NCBI RefSeq assembly: GCF_039696035.1
Contig: NZ_CP155567.1
Span: 1,979,001-2,043,000, forward strand
Direction of reading: 5' to 3'
Length of the DNA: 64,000 nt
Source: Microbulbifer sp. SAOS-129_SWC
GTDB lineage: Bacteria; Pseudomonadota; Gammaproteobacteria; Pseudomonadales; Cellvibrionaceae
This document shows, in pieces, positions 39,710-49,162 of the stretch. The translations under genes and the position numbers were made by a program. The first letter of the stretch is position 1; every line of letters starts with the position of its first letter. Under the pieces are notes generated by a model. The model ran no database searches, was not told the origin of the DNA, and saw nothing but the letters and a program-made list of their open reading frames with translations.

Positions 39710-39731
39710 GGTGCGCATCGCGCACCCTACC
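39710..39731. repeat. REP-like palindrome after nqrM
   Basis: GGTGCG-CATCG-CGCACC followed by CTACC. The same core as the 4515-4535 hairpin, so a dispersed palindrome. It may protect the 3' end of the nqr transcript. Confidence 0.6.
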
Positions 39732-39768
39732 TGCCTATTAAATTGAACGAATAAAATAGAGCTAACAG

Positions 39769-41166
39769 ATGGCAGAGCAGAAATTCGACCTGGTAGTGAT
39801 CGGCTCCGGCCCCGCCGGTGAAGCCGCCGCCATGAGCGCCGCCAAGAAAGGCATGCGCGTGGCGGTTATCGAAAAACATTCAGTGGTTGGGGGCAACTGC
39901 ACCCACAAGGGCACTATTCCCTCCAAGGCTCTGCGCCACGCCGTCAAGCAGCTGATGCGCTACAACACCCAGCCGGTGTTCCGCGCGCTGGGCGAACCGC
40001 GCCGGCTGACGTTCCCGCAGGTGATGCAGACGGTCAACAAGGTGATTTCCTTCCAGGTGGAAATGCACACCAGTTTCTACGCACGCAATCGCGTCGAACT
40101 GATCATCGGCGAAGCCGAGTTCCGCGATGCCAACAGTCTGCAGGTGCAACTGCCGGACGGCGCCAGCGAAATCATCACCTCCGACAAATTCGTGATCGCC
40201 ACTGGCTCGCGCCCGTACCGCCCGGCGGATGTGGACTTCGACCACGCGCGGGTGTACGACAGCGACACCATTCTCGACATGCAGCACACGCCGCACTCGA
40301 TCATGATTTATGGCGCCGGTGTGATCGGCTGTGAGTACGCCTCGATCTTTGCCGCCCTGGGCGTCAAGGTGGACCTGATCAACACTCGCGACAGCCTGCT
40401 GGAGTTTCTCGACGACGAGATCTCCGATGCGCTCAGCTACCACCTGCGCGATATGGGCGTGACGGTACGCCACCGCGAGGAGTACGCCAAAGTGGTTCCC
40501 ACCGATCGCGGTGTGATCATGGAAATGCAGTCCGGCAAGCGTATCCACGCCGACGCGCTGCTGTGGTGCAACGGCCGCTCCGGTAACACGGGTAGCCTGG
40601 GCCTCGACCACGTCGGCCTGGAAGCCAACCACCGCGGCCAGCTGGCGGTGGACGAGCACTACTGCACCGATGTCGAGAACATCTTCGCCGTGGGCGACGT
40701 GATCGGCTGGCCGAGCCTCGCCAGTGCCTCCTACGACCAGGGCCGCGCCGTGGCCGCTGCGATTGCCGGCCGCGGCCACCGGGTGGTGGAGGATGCGCCC
40801 ACCGGTATCTATACCCTGCCGGAAATCTCTTCCGTGGGGAAAACCGAGTCGGAACTGACCGCCTCCAAGGTGCCCTATGAAGTGGGCCGGGCGCTGTTCA
40901 AGCACACGGCGCGCGCGCAGATTTCCAACGAGCGCGTGGGGATGCTGAAGATCCTGTTCCATATCGAAACCCGCGAAATCCTCGGCATCCATTGCTTCGG
41001 TGCCGAGGCAGCGGAGATCGTGCATATCGGCCAGGCGATCATGAAGCAGCCGGCGCCGAACAACACCATCGATTTCTTCGTCAACACCACCTTCAACTAT
41101 CCGACCATGGCGGAGGCCTATCGCAGTGCCGCACTGGACGGTCTGAACCGGGTCGCGCGCCTGTGA
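39769..41166 (+). CDS. sthA: Soluble pyridine nucleotide transhydrogenase
   Basis: 465-residue flavoprotein that exchanges reducing equivalents between NADPH and NAD+. FAD motif [20 protein letters not shown], then [17 protein letters not shown]. This segment has one Cys where disulfide reductases have the C-x4-C redox pair, which is diagnostic of SthA. NAD motif [18 protein letters not shown] and the FAD motif EDIFAVGDV-type ([13 protein letters not shown]) are clear. It lies after nqr as in Pseudomonas. Its stop overlaps the thioesterase start (GTGA). Confidence 0.96.
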   Translation: MAEQKFDLVVIGSGPAGEAAAMSAAKKGMRVAVIEKHSVVGGNCTHKGTIPSKALRHAVKQLMRYNTQPVFRALGEPRRLTFPQVMQTVNKVISFQVEMHTSFYARNRVELIIGEAEFRDANSLQVQLPDGASEIITSDKFVIATGSRPYRPADVDFDHARVYDSDTILDMQHTPHSIMIYGAGVIGCEYASIFAALGVKVDLINTRDSLLEFLDDEISDALSYHLRDMGVTVRHREEYAKVVPTDRGVIMEMQSGKRIHADALLWCNGRSGNTGSLGLDHVGLEANHRGQLAVDEHYCTDVENIFAVGDVIGWPSLASASYDQGRAVAAAIAGRGHRVVEDAPTGIYTLPEISSVGKTESELTASKVPYEVGRALFKHTARAQISNERVGMLKILFHIETREILGIHCFGAEAAEIVHIGQAIMKQPAPNNTIDFFVNTTFNYPTMAEAYRSAALDGLNRVARL

Positions 41167-41627
41167 CGGTACCTTCGCCGAGCGAATTCCGCGAACTGGT
41201 GCGGGGCTTTTTCGAGCAGATTCCCTTCAATCGCCAGATCGGCCTGAAGATGCGGGACCTGGATCTGGAAAAGCTCACCCTGTCGGCGCAGTTCGATCTG
41301 CGCCCGGAACTGATCGGCAACCCGTGGCAGAACATTCTGCACGGCGGTGTCATGGCCACCGCGCTGGACACCGTCGGTGGGCTCACCGCGATGGTGGCCG
41401 CCTACCAGCGGATGGGGAACATCTCCTCGCAGGAAAAAATTGAGCGGTTGTCCAAATTAGGCACCGTGGATATGCGGGTGGATTACCTGAAGCCGGGCAG
41501 GGGGGAGCAGTTTGTCTGTCACGGCGCCATTCTGCGCACCGGCAACAAACTGGTGGTAACGCGGATGGAACTGCACAACGATGCGCAGGAACTGCTGGCA
41601 ACCGGCACCGCAACATTTCTCTACTGA
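41163..41627 (+). CDS. Hotdog-fold thioesterase (PaaI-like)
   Basis: 154 residues with the hotdog helix pattern [25 protein letters not shown] (HGG-x7-D, the acyl-CoA thioesterase signature) and a DYLKPGR segment usual in this family. GTG 41163 overlaps the sthA stop, so the two are translationally coupled. A strong terminator follows. The acyl-CoA substrate is not determinable from sequence. Confidence 0.85.
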   Translation: MTVPSPSEFRELVRGFFEQIPFNRQIGLKMRDLDLEKLTLSAQFDLRPELIGNPWQNILHGGVMATALDTVGGLTAMVAAYQRMGNISSQEKIERLSKLGTVDMRVDYLKPGRGEQFVCHGAILRTGNKLVVTRMELHNDAQELLATGTATFLY

Positions 41628-41648
41628 CTCAGCAGCCTTCCTCCGATG

Positions 41649-41680
41649 AAAAACCGCCGACTATTTTCGGCGGTTTTTTT
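41649..41680 (+). terminator. Rho-independent terminator after the thioesterase gene
   Basis: AAACCGCCGA (41651-41660) and TCGGCGGTTT (41667-41676) form a 10-bp stem with a 6-base loop, extended by A and T runs. Confidence 0.92.
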
Positions 41681-41952
41681 ATGCATGTCCTTCCTGGCTA
41701 GTCGATTTTTTTCTACCAAGTTCTGTAGTTCCCCGCTGCAAATGCAGCGTGTGAAAAGTTGAGTGCTGTCGCAGCTGCGCGTAATTCTTATGCCGCCATT
41801 GGGGCAAATTTCGCCCGGATCCAGTGCAGATTTTGCGCCCGGAAGTGGTATAAATAGGGCGATTGTTGTCACGCGCAGCGATCTCGGTTCCGGTGAGGTT
41901 TCATGGCTGGCGCCGATGGAGTTCAAAGGAAAAATAAAAACAAGGATTTTTT
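41681..41952. other. Upstream region of the ADP-ribosyltransferase-like gene
   Basis: About 270 bases between two clear transcription units. A -10-like TATAAAT at 41849-41855 has no good -35 at normal spacing. An AAGGA at 41942-41946 is placed correctly for the ATG at 41953. No gene seen. Confidence 0.4.
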
Positions 41953-42975
41953 ATGTTGCCTCCCAACATCGATCACTACATTCGTACGCTCACCCAGGCC
42001 GATACTATCCAGACCACGTGCAGTCCGCCGCAGGCGTTTCACGCCTATGCGACAGATTTTCAGCGCAACTCACGCGCGGGATTCAGCCACAGCCGCTCGA
42101 ATGACGGTTTGAGTAGTATCGATGTGCAGGTCGCCGCTGCCAGCCGGATTCGCACGTTGGACTACCTGCGTATCGCCGTCACTTCCGAGCGCCTGTTGCG
42201 GGTGCTCTATACCTGGAGTACCGGTTTCAATCCCTCGGCACCGAACCAGCGGCTCGATATCAACGGCATAAACCGCCGCCGCAACGCCATCATGACCCTG
42301 ATGGGTGGCGCCTATTGCTGGTATCGGCAGAGCACGGAGGCCGCCGCCTCTGAAACCCAGGCGATCGCAAATATCAATAACGGGACGGATATCCCGTTGG
42401 CCATGTACAGCTACCGCTTCAGTCGCAGTGGCTTTAATCTGCATCAGGCGCCGAACCGACTGTACCGTGGCGACACACGCCCGCCGGCCATGCTCTGGCA
42501 GGCCGGAGGTTTCTGCCCGAAAATGTTCGACACCAATCGCTTCGATCCGCATCTGGGCACCGGTGCGTCCAACCAGGTGATCTCCAGCACCTCCGATGTC
42601 AACCTGGTTGCCCGCTTTGCCTGGTACAACATCATGTACTGTCCGAAACGCTATTACTATATCCACGATCCGGCCGGCCGCCTGATCTCCGGTTTTATTT
42701 ATGAGTTCGATAAAAATGGCCATCAGTGCTTCGAAGTCGCGAATGTGACCCCGGGGCGGGAAGTCGCCTTCCTGGCAATTCCCAACCAGTTTATCCGCCG
42801 TTTCCGCATGCGTTATTACGCCGGCACACAGAACAATATCGAACTGTCGGACTGGATGTATTACAACCAGGCTTCTGTGCAAAATATCCGGATAGTGGCC
42901 GACAAGACACGCTGGGAGCGGACTAAAACGCAATTCCACGAAGACCAGAGGCGTAACCGTAACCGCGTCTCATGA
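41953..42975 (+). CDS. Putative ADP-ribosyltransferase toxin (pertussis/cholera-like catalytic domain)
   Basis: 340 residues. The C-terminal half shows the R-S-E layout of mono-ADP-ribosyltransferases: LYRGDTRPPAMLWQAGGF (Arg172; compare LYRADSRPP of cholera toxin A and VYRYDSRPP of pertussis S1), the strand VISSTSDVNL (STS at 212-214), and GREVAFLAIPNQFIRRFRMRYY with Glu270, which follows the order of the pertussis S1 block SEYLAHRRIPPENIRR. The residue two before Glu270 is Gly, not Gln/Glu. Residues 1-~160 match no domain I know. There is no signal peptide or membrane span. The gene stands alone between two terminators, and no B subunit or immunity-like partner is adjacent. Activity is inferred from motifs only. 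Confidence 0.78.
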   Translation: MLPPNIDHYIRTLTQADTIQTTCSPPQAFHAYATDFQRNSRAGFSHSRSNDGLSSIDVQVAAASRIRTLDYLRIAVTSERLLRVLYTWSTGFNPSAPNQRLDINGINRRRNAIMTLMGGAYCWYRQSTEAAASETQAIANINNGTDIPLAMYSYRFSRSGFNLHQAPNRLYRGDTRPPAMLWQAGGFCPKMFDTNRFDPHLGTGASNQVISSTSDVNLVARFAWYNIMYCPKRYYYIHDPAGRLISGFIYEFDKNGHQCFEVANVTPGREVAFLAIPNQFIRRFRMRYYAGTQNNIELSDWMYYNQASVQNIRIVADKTRWERTKTQFHEDQRRNRNRVS

Positions 42976-43011
42976 TGGTTTGCTGGTAAATGTTGTGTCT
43001 ACGGGGGAACA

Positions 43012-43046
43012 AAAAAAAGCCGCCGGCACTGCCGGCGGCTTTTTTT
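43012..43046 (+). terminator. Rho-independent terminator after the ADP-ribosyltransferase gene
   Basis: AAAAAAGCCGCCGGC and GCCGGCGGCTTTTTT form a ~15-bp stem around a 3-base loop (ACT). Confidence 0.93.
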
Positions 43047-43171
43047 ATGGGTATCGGGAGCGACAAGCATCTTGGCGCTCCCGGAATCCGGCAGACAATC
43101 ACCCGCCCGCTGTGATCGCCGCAGTGCGGCGGGGGAGGGGGAAAGCCTCGGGCGGTTGACGCCGGTTGGGC

Positions 43172-43471
43172 TCAGCCCTGCTGTTTCGGCTTCTTGACCG
43201 TGTGCAGCGCGGTATCCCACTCAAAATACACATAGAAGTCCGGGTATTCCCAGCGGGTGATGGCCGGGTCGCCGACCGGGCCCTGAACGCTGATGGGCTT
43301 GCCGAGGCGCGCGGTTACCTGGTCTTTTTTCAGGCCGCGCATCTCTTCTATATAGGACTTGTCGCCCTGGGCGCCGACCGGTACCTCCAGGTTTTCTGCC
43401 TGGGCGCCGGCGGCCAGTACCAGCAGCACGGCGCTGGCGAAGTGGGGGAAGCGGCGGAATCTGCTGAACAT
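43172..43471 (-). CDS. Small exported protein with BamE/SmpA-like repeat
   Basis: 99 residues, signal peptide (FASAVLLVLAAGAQA, cleavage near 25; no lipobox Cys). The mature part contains MRGLKKDQVTARLGKP and ITRWEYPDFYVYFEW, the G-L-x3-QV-x3-LG-x-P...W-x-Y pattern of BamE/OmlA-type folds. It lacks the lipidation site of BamE itself, so it is not the core assembly factor. Likely periplasmic; function unknown. Confidence 0.7.
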   Translation of the reverse strand: MFSRFRRFPHFASAVLLVLAAGAQAENLEVPVGAQGDKSYIEEMRGLKKDQVTARLGKPISVQGPVGDPAITRWEYPDFYVYFEWDTALHTVKKPKQQG

Positions 43472-43652
43472 GGTTCCTTCTCCAGGTCCTCGTTATTTGG
43501 GGCTCATTAAAACAGATATTGTGCCCAAACACTGGCCGTTCTTCACGTTTTTCTCGTCGCTGACGGCTGGCGATTGGCCCGGCGCTACCGGCAGCTGTGG
43601 CTGCCCGCTGTGCTAGCCTGAGATTCATACAGGGTTGTGCGGGTGGCAGGGA

Positions 43653-45284
43653 ATGCGCATCGGTCAATTTTTCTCCATACCGGGCTTGCTGGTGGGCACG
43701 CTGTTTCTGGCGGTGTCGCTAACGCCCTCGCTGATCCCGCGCAGCGATATCGTCCAGGGGGTGATTTCCGGCTTTTCCTTCGCCTGTGGCTACGGCGTGG
43801 GGGTCTTTCTGTGCTGGCTGTGGCGCTACCTGGAGCTGCCGCTGCCCGCTGAGCGCAGCGCGCGCTGGTGGCGCTGGGGCGCCGCGGCGCTGAGTCTGCT
43901 GATTGCGCTGGGCTTCCTGCTGCAGGCCAGCAAGTGGCAGGACTCGGTGCGCGCGGCCATGGGCATGGAGCTGGTGTCCGGCGTGCGACCGCTGACCGTG
44001 GCGGTGATTGCCGCGCTGGTATTTCTGCTGTTGCTGGGGATCGCGCGGCTGTTTCGCCGCCTGTTCTACTGGCTGTCGCGCAAGCTGGAGCACCGCATAC
44101 CGCGGCGCATCTCGCTGCTGCTCGGCCTGGTGGCGGCCATAGCGCTGTTCTGGACCATTATCGACGATGTCCTGCTGACCTCGGCGCTGCACTTCGTAGA
44201 CTCGGCCTACCAGAAGTTGGACGCGCGCATCGCTCCGGATATGCCGCCGCCCAAGGATCCGCACAAGCCGGGCGGGGCGGATTCACTGGTGCGCTGGCAG
44301 GATATGGGGCATCAGGGGCGGCGTTACCTGGCACTGGGGCCCACCGCCGCGCAGATCGGCGCGGTGACCGGCAGCGCCAAGCAGCCAATCCGTGTCTACG
44401 TGGGCCTGAATGCGGCGGACACACCGCAGCAGCGCGCGCAGCTCGCGCTGGACGAGCTGAAGCGGGTCGGCGGCTTCGAGCGCAAGGTCCTGGTGCTGAT
44501 CACGCCCACCGGGACCGGCTGGGTGGACCCCGGCGGTATCAATTCGGTGGAGTACCTGCACCGCGGCGATATCGCCAGTGTGGCGGCCCAGTATTCCTAC
44601 CTGCCCAGCCCGATCGCGCTGATGACCGAGAATGCCTACGGGCTGGAGACGGCGCAGGCGCTGTTTCAGGCAATCTACGGCTACTGGCACCGCCTGCCCA
44701 AGACAACACGGCCAAAGCTATACCTGTTCGGCCTGAGCCTGGGCGCGCTCAACTCCGACCGCTCTTTCGATTTCTACGACATCATCAACGATCCTTTCGA
44801 CGGCGCCCTGTGGACCGGGCCGCCGTTCCGCAGCGACACCTGGCGCGATGTCACCGCCCACCGCGATCCCGGCTCGCCGGCGTGGCTGCCGCGCTTTCGC
44901 GGTGGCGGTATCGTGCGCTTCGGCAATCAGTTCGGCGGTTACGACAAGGGCACCGTACCCTGGAGCCATTTCCGCATCGCCTACCTGCAGCACGCCAGCG
45001 ATCCGATCGTGTTCTTCGAGCCGCAGGCGCTGTACCGCAAACCCGCCTGGATGGATCCGCCGCGGGGGCCGGATGTGTCCAACGATCTGCAGTGGTATCC
45101 CGTCGTCACCATGCTGCAGCTGGCCGCGGACATGCACGCCGGCATCGCGCCGATGGGCTACGGGCACAGCTATGCGCCCAAGGACTACGTCCGCGCCTGG
45201 CGCGCACTGACCCAGCCCGGGGGCTGGAGCGATGCGGATATCCAGCGGCTCGACGCAGCGCTGCTGAAATATAACGAGCGCTGA
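43653..45284 (+). CDS. Membrane-anchored alpha/beta-hydrolase (Abhydrolase_9 type)
   Basis: 543 residues. The N-terminal ~190 residues have four hydrophobic spans (starting LLVGTLFLAVSLTPSLIPR), as in the Abhydrolase_9 N-terminal domain, and the C-terminal ~350 residues are a hydrolase domain with the nucleophile elbow LFGLSLGALNSD (G-x-S-x-G) and YGHSYAPKDY near the end with a candidate catalytic His. ATG 43653, with CAGGGA upstream, was preferred over a codon 18 bases earlier. Homologues are described as probable lipid or ester hydrolases; the substrate is unknown. Confidence 0.85.
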   Translation: MRIGQFFSIPGLLVGTLFLAVSLTPSLIPRSDIVQGVISGFSFACGYGVGVFLCWLWRYLELPLPAERSARWWRWGAAALSLLIALGFLLQASKWQDSVRAAMGMELVSGVRPLTVAVIAALVFLLLLGIARLFRRLFYWLSRKLEHRIPRRISLLLGLVAAIALFWTIIDDVLLTSALHFVDSAYQKLDARIAPDMPPPKDPHKPGGADSLVRWQDMGHQGRRYLALGPTAAQIGAVTGSAKQPIRVYVGLNAADTPQQRAQLALDELKRVGGFERKVLVLITPTGTGWVDPGGINSVEYLHRGDIASVAAQYSYLPSPIALMTENAYGLETAQALFQAIYGYWHRLPKTTRPKLYLFGLSLGALNSDRSFDFYDIINDPFDGALWTGPPFRSDTWRDVTAHRDPGSPAWLPRFRGGGIVRFGNQFGGYDKGTVPWSHFRIAYLQHASDPIVFFEPQALYRKPAWMDPPRGPDVSNDLQWYPVVTMLQLAADMHAGIAPMGYGHSYAPKDYVRAWRALTQPGGWSDADIQRLDAALLKYNER

Positions 45285-45365
45285 GGGCGTGGCCGCGGAG
45301 CAAATTGGCCAAAGGTGTGTCCAAACCCTTGGATTTCTTGGCCTTTTTCCGATTAAATCACCCTC

Positions 45366-46607
45366 ATGCTAAAACCAGTTCCCCTTTTTATCGGCCTGCG
45401 CTACGTGGCCGCCCGCCGCCGCCAGCAGTTTATTTCCTTTATCAATGGCTTCTCCCTGCTGGGTATGGCCCTCGGTGTGATGGCGCTGATTGTGGTCACC
45501 TCGGTCATGAACGGTTTCGATCGGGAGCTGAAGACCCGCATTCTCAGTGTGATCCCGCACGGCTTTGTGCAGAAGGAGGGCGGTCTCAAAGACTGGCACG
45601 GCGCCGCCGCACAGCTGGTGCAGGAGCCGCACGTGCAGGCGGCGAGTCCGTTCGTGCGCGGTTACGCACTGCTCGGCGCCAACGGCAGCAGCCACGGCGT
45701 ACAGTTTGAGGGCGTGGATCCCAAGGCGCTGCGCAAGGTGTCCACGGTCGGCGAACATATGCTGATGGGCAGCCTCGATGTGCTCAAGCCGCGCAGCTAC
45801 AAGATCGTGGTGGGGCGCATCCTGGCGCGCCAGCTGAACGTGATTCCTGGCGATAGCGTGGTGCTGACACTGCCTCAGGTGGTGGTGACTCCGGCGGGTA
45901 TCTTCCCGCGCACCAAGCGCTTCACCGTGGCTGGTGTTTTCGCCGTGGGCGCGCAGGTGGACCAGACCATGGCGATTATCAATATCGAAGACGCCGCACG
46001 GCTGCTGCACATGCCCGGGCGCGTGCAGGGCCTGCAGCTGCGCTTCGACGATATGGACAACGCGCTGGGGCGGGTGGGCGGCTACGCGCACAAACTTGGC
46101 GATGGCTTCACCGGCGAAGACTGGAGCCACTCGCAGGGCAGCCTGTTCCAGGCGGTGAAAATGGAAAAAACCGTAGTCACGCTGATGCTGATGATTATCG
46201 TCGCCGTGGCCGCGTTCAATATTGTCTCTGCGCTGGTGTTGATGGTGGCCGACAAGCGCTCGGATATCGCCGTGCTGCGCACCCTCGGGCTCACCTCGCG
46301 GCAGATCATGTCGGTGTTCGTGGTGCAGGGCAGCGCCATCGGCGTCATCGGCGCATTTATCGGCGCGGCGCTGGGCATCCTGATTGCACTCAACCTGACC
46401 GAAATGGTCAGCTGGCTGGAAAACCTGCTGGGTTTCAAAATCTTCGACCCGCGTGTGTTTTTCGTCAGCTTCCTGCCATCTGAATTCCGCACCGCGGATG
46501 CGGTCGTAGTACTGACCGCAGCGGTAGCCATGAGCCTGCTGGCAACCCTGTTCCCGGCCTGGCGCGCCGCGCAGATTGCGCCGGCGGAAGCGCTGCGCTA
46601 CGAATAA
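45366..46607 (+). CDS. lolC: Lipoprotein-releasing ABC transporter permease LolC/E type
   Basis: 413 residues. Four spans: one N-terminal (~25-50, [31 protein letters not shown]) and three C-terminal, with a large periplasmic domain between them, the LolC/LolE architecture. [15 protein letters not shown] and SDIAVLRTLGL (coupling helix region) are typical. It acts with LolD and a second permease to release lipoproteins from the inner membrane to LolA. lolD and lolE follow; a palindromic repeat pair sits between lolC and lolD. Confidence 0.92.
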   Translation: MLKPVPLFIGLRYVAARRRQQFISFINGFSLLGMALGVMALIVVTSVMNGFDRELKTRILSVIPHGFVQKEGGLKDWHGAAAQLVQEPHVQAASPFVRGYALLGANGSSHGVQFEGVDPKALRKVSTVGEHMLMGSLDVLKPRSYKIVVGRILARQLNVIPGDSVVLTLPQVVVTPAGIFPRTKRFTVAGVFAVGAQVDQTMAIINIEDAARLLHMPGRVQGLQLRFDDMDNALGRVGGYAHKLGDGFTGEDWSHSQGSLFQAVKMEKTVVTLMLMIIVAVAAFNIVSALVLMVADKRSDIAVLRTLGLTSRQIMSVFVVQGSAIGVIGAFIGAALGILIALNLTEMVSWLENLLGFKIFDPRVFFVSFLPSEFRTADAVVVLTAAVAMSLLATLFPAWRAAQIAPAEALRYE

Positions 46608-46627
46608 ATCGCCGCAGCAAAAAATGT

Positions 46628-46703
46628 ACGATGGGCAAAGCGAAGCGTGCCCATCGCCAGTTTGATGATGGGCACGTCGCTTCGCTCCTTTGCCCATCCT
46701 ACG
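46628..46703. repeat. Inverted pair of REP-like palindromes (REPIN-like) inside the lol operon
   Basis: Two hairpins, each GATGGGCA...TGCCCATC (stems 46630-46637/46648-46655 and 46667-46674/46691-46698), lie in opposite orientation, with outer ends reading TACGATGGGC and, on the other strand, GTAGGATGGGC. The loops share the AGCGAAGCG core. The layout is that of a REP doublet. Confidence 0.8.
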
Positions 46704-46718
46704 CAGAATAAATTGTCG

Positions 46719-47468
46719 ATGAACAGCCAAGTGGAAATAACAACGGAACAAGCGAGTCCGGCCGTCGCCCCGGATGCAGTGCTGGCCTGTCGCCAGCTGC
46801 GCAAGCATTACCAGCAGGGCAACAACCAGCTGGAGGTATTGCGCGGCGTAGAGCTGAGTGTGGCCAAGGGCGAAAAGCTGGCGATTGTCGGCGCCTCCGG
46901 CTCCGGCAAGTCGACGCTGCTGAACCTGCTCGGCGGCCTGGATACGCCCAGCTCCGGCGAGGTATGGGTGGCCGGGCGCGACCTGGCGCAGTTGAACGCC
47001 AACGAGCGCGGCTGGCTGCGCAACTCAAGCCTCGGTTTCGTGTACCAGTTTCACCACCTGCTGGGTGAGTTCTCGGCGCTGGAAAATGTCGCCATGCCGC
47101 TGCTGATCGGCAAGCAGTCGGTGGCGGCGGCGCGCAGCGAGGCCGAGGCCATGCTGCAGGCCGTGGGCCTCGGCGAGCGCCTGACCCACAAGCCGTCACA
47201 GCTGTCCGGCGGCGAACGCCAGCGCGTGGCCATCGCCCGTGCACTGGTCACCCGGCCCGCGTGTGTGCTGATGGATGAGCCCACCGGCAACCTGGACCGC
47301 GCCACCGCGAAAGAAATTCACCAGCTGATGGACAAGCTCAACCGCGAGCTGCAGATCAGCTTCGTGATCGTCACCCACGACCCGGACCTGGCCGCCTCCC
47401 TCGACCGCACCCTGCACCTGATCGACGGCCGCCTGGAGCGCAACTGGCACGAGGGCGACCGTGTTTAG
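46719..47468 (+). CDS. lolD: Lipoprotein-releasing ABC transporter ATPase LolD
   Basis: 249 residues. Walker [10 protein letters not shown], the LolD/MacB-type loop [21 protein letters not shown], signature [15 protein letters not shown] and Walker [16 protein letters not shown] 46719 directly follows the REP doublet; a longer frame reading into the repeat is not supported. An N-terminal extension of ~30 residues relative to E. coli is present. It overlaps lolE by 8 bases. Confidence 0.95.
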   Translation: MNSQVEITTEQASPAVAPDAVLACRQLRKHYQQGNNQLEVLRGVELSVAKGEKLAIVGASGSGKSTLLNLLGGLDTPSSGEVWVAGRDLAQLNANERGWLRNSSLGFVYQFHHLLGEFSALENVAMPLLIGKQSVAAARSEAEAMLQAVGLGERLTHKPSQLSGGERQRVAIARALVTRPACVLMDEPTGNLDRATAKEIHQLMDKLNRELQISFVIVTHDPDLAASLDRTLHLIDGRLERNWHEGDRV

Positions 47469-48711
47469 GCCGCTGCCCGCGTTTATCGGCCTGCGCTACG
47501 CCGGCGCCCAGCGCCGCGGCGAGGATTCCGCCGGCCTGGTGTCGTTTATCTCCGGCCTGTCCATGGTCGGCCTGATCCTCGGCGTCGCGCTGATGATTGT
47601 GGTGATGTCGGTGATGAACGGCTTCGACCGCGAACTGCGCGAGCGCATTCTCGGCATCATGCCCCACGCCACCATCTACAACGCCAACCCGGATATCGAC
47701 TGGCCGGCGCTACGCGACCAGCTGGCGGCATCGCCGGAAGTGGTGGCGGCGGCCGAGGTGTGGCAGGTGAACGCGCTGGCGCGCAAGGGCAGGGAAGTGA
47801 CGCCGCTGCTGGTGCAGGGCATCAACCCCGACACCATCGGCAACGTTTCCAATATCGGCCGCTTCCTGAAGCCGGAGAGCCTGGCGCAACTGGCCGGCGG
47901 CGGCGTGATTCTCGGCCGCGGCCTGGCGGACAAGCTGGATATCAAGGTCGGTGAGCACCTGTCGCTGATTGTGCCCGACAGCAACGATAACAGCGGGCGC
48001 AGCGCCGCGCGCCTGGCCGGGTTCAAGGTGGTGGATATCTTCCACTCCGGCACCGCGCTGGACCAGTCGCTGGCATTGGTGTCCTGGGCGCAGGCCCGGG
48101 ACCTGGCCGGCGATGCCGGCGGCGCCGGCGTGCAGCTGCGCTTCCACAAGATGCTGGAAGCCAACCGCATTCTGCGCGACCTGCTGAACCAGCTGCCGGC
48201 ACAGAATTTCTACGGCAACGACTGGACCAGCACCCAGGGCAACCTGTATCAGGCGATCCAGATGTCGCGCAACCTAGTGGGGCTGCTGGTGCTGCTGATC
48301 ATCGCCATCGCCGCCTTCAATGTGGTGTCCACGCTGGTGATGGTGGTGATCGACAAGCACAGTGATATCGCCATCCTGCGCACCATGGGTGCCAGTACCC
48401 GCGAGATCCTGCTGACGTTTGTCAGCCAGGGCGCGCTGGTGGGGCTGGTGGGCGCCGTGGTCGGCGGGATTCTGGGCGTGATCGGATCGCTGGCGGTGAC
48501 CGACGTGGTGCGCGGTATCGAAGCCCTGTTCGGCGTGCATTTCCTGAAGTCCGATGTCTACCCGGTAGACTACCTGCCATCGCAATTGCACTGGCCGGAT
48601 GTGGCGCTGGTGGTGGGCGCCGGCTTCCTGCTCAGCCTGCTGGCAACGCTGTACCCGTCGCTGCAGGCCAGTCGCGTGCAGCCGGCGGCGGCGCTGCGCA
48701 ACGAACAATAA
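47461..48711 (+). CDS. lolE: Lipoprotein-releasing ABC transporter permease LolE/C type
   Basis: 416 residues, same four-span layout as the 45366 gene and clearly its paralogue ([15 protein letters not shown]..., [27 protein letters not shown]). The start is GTG 47461, within lolD, so translation is coupled. The two permeases would form the LolCDE heterodimer; which is C and which is E is assigned by order only. Confidence 0.93.
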   Translation: MFRPLPAFIGLRYAGAQRRGEDSAGLVSFISGLSMVGLILGVALMIVVMSVMNGFDRELRERILGIMPHATIYNANPDIDWPALRDQLAASPEVVAAAEVWQVNALARKGREVTPLLVQGINPDTIGNVSNIGRFLKPESLAQLAGGGVILGRGLADKLDIKVGEHLSLIVPDSNDNSGRSAARLAGFKVVDIFHSGTALDQSLALVSWAQARDLAGDAGGAGVQLRFHKMLEANRILRDLLNQLPAQNFYGNDWTSTQGNLYQAIQMSRNLVGLLVLLIIAIAAFNVVSTLVMVVIDKHSDIAILRTMGASTREILLTFVSQGALVGLVGAVVGGILGVIGSLAVTDVVRGIEALFGVHFLKSDVYPVDYLPSQLHWPDVALVVGAGFLLSLLATLYPSLQASRVQPAAALRNEQ

Positions 48712-48762
48712 TCACAGAGAATTTCGCCTGCCCGGCAGGCGAAATGGGGTGGGGGCAAGAGA

Positions 48763-49068
48763 ATGACAAAGCGCAAAGAGTCAGTAACGTTCAGCGAATT
48801 CCTCGTCGCCTTCCATCGCCCGTCGATTGCCTGGTGGCCGTTTCCGTTTTTGCGCCCGGAAGAGGGTGAGCCATTCGGGCAGTTTCGCCTGTTTACCTGC
48901 GCGCTGCTCTATCCGCTGTTTGTCTGGTGTCTGGTCTCGCTGCTGCTGTTCCTGAAGCAGGGCGTTGGCGCTGACGCGCTGGTGTCCCTGTTCCCGCCGT
49001 TGTTTGTGCTGTTTGGCGGGTACTTCTGTGTGCTCGCGCACTGCTGGAAGCGGGTGCACGGCTCCTGA
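48763..49068 (+). CDS. Small two-span membrane protein
   Basis: 101 residues. Two hydrophobic spans (~43-65 FTCALLYPLFVWCLVSLLLFL and ~75-95 SLFPPLFVLFGGYFCVLAHCW) after a 40-residue N-terminal region with FHRPSIAWWPFPFLRPEEGEPFG. It begins 51 bases after lolE on the same strand. No family recognised. Confidence 0.65.
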   Translation: MTKRKESVTFSEFLVAFHRPSIAWWPFPFLRPEEGEPFGQFRLFTCALLYPLFVWCLVSLLLFLKQGVGADALVSLFPPLFVLFGGYFCVLAHCWKRVHGS

Positions 49069-49162
49069 ATCTGGGCGCGCGGTAGGTGTAGGGGAAGGAG
49101 TTTTCGCCGCTAGGGCAGGAGTGCTGACAATCCGCATTGCCGCCAACCGCGGCAATGCGTGC

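Noticed and set aside
43172..43471. B subunit partner for the ADP-ribosyltransferase
   Set aside because: On the opposite strand behind a terminator, with a BamE-like pattern rather than an OB-fold pentamer subunit; nothing ties it to the ART gene.
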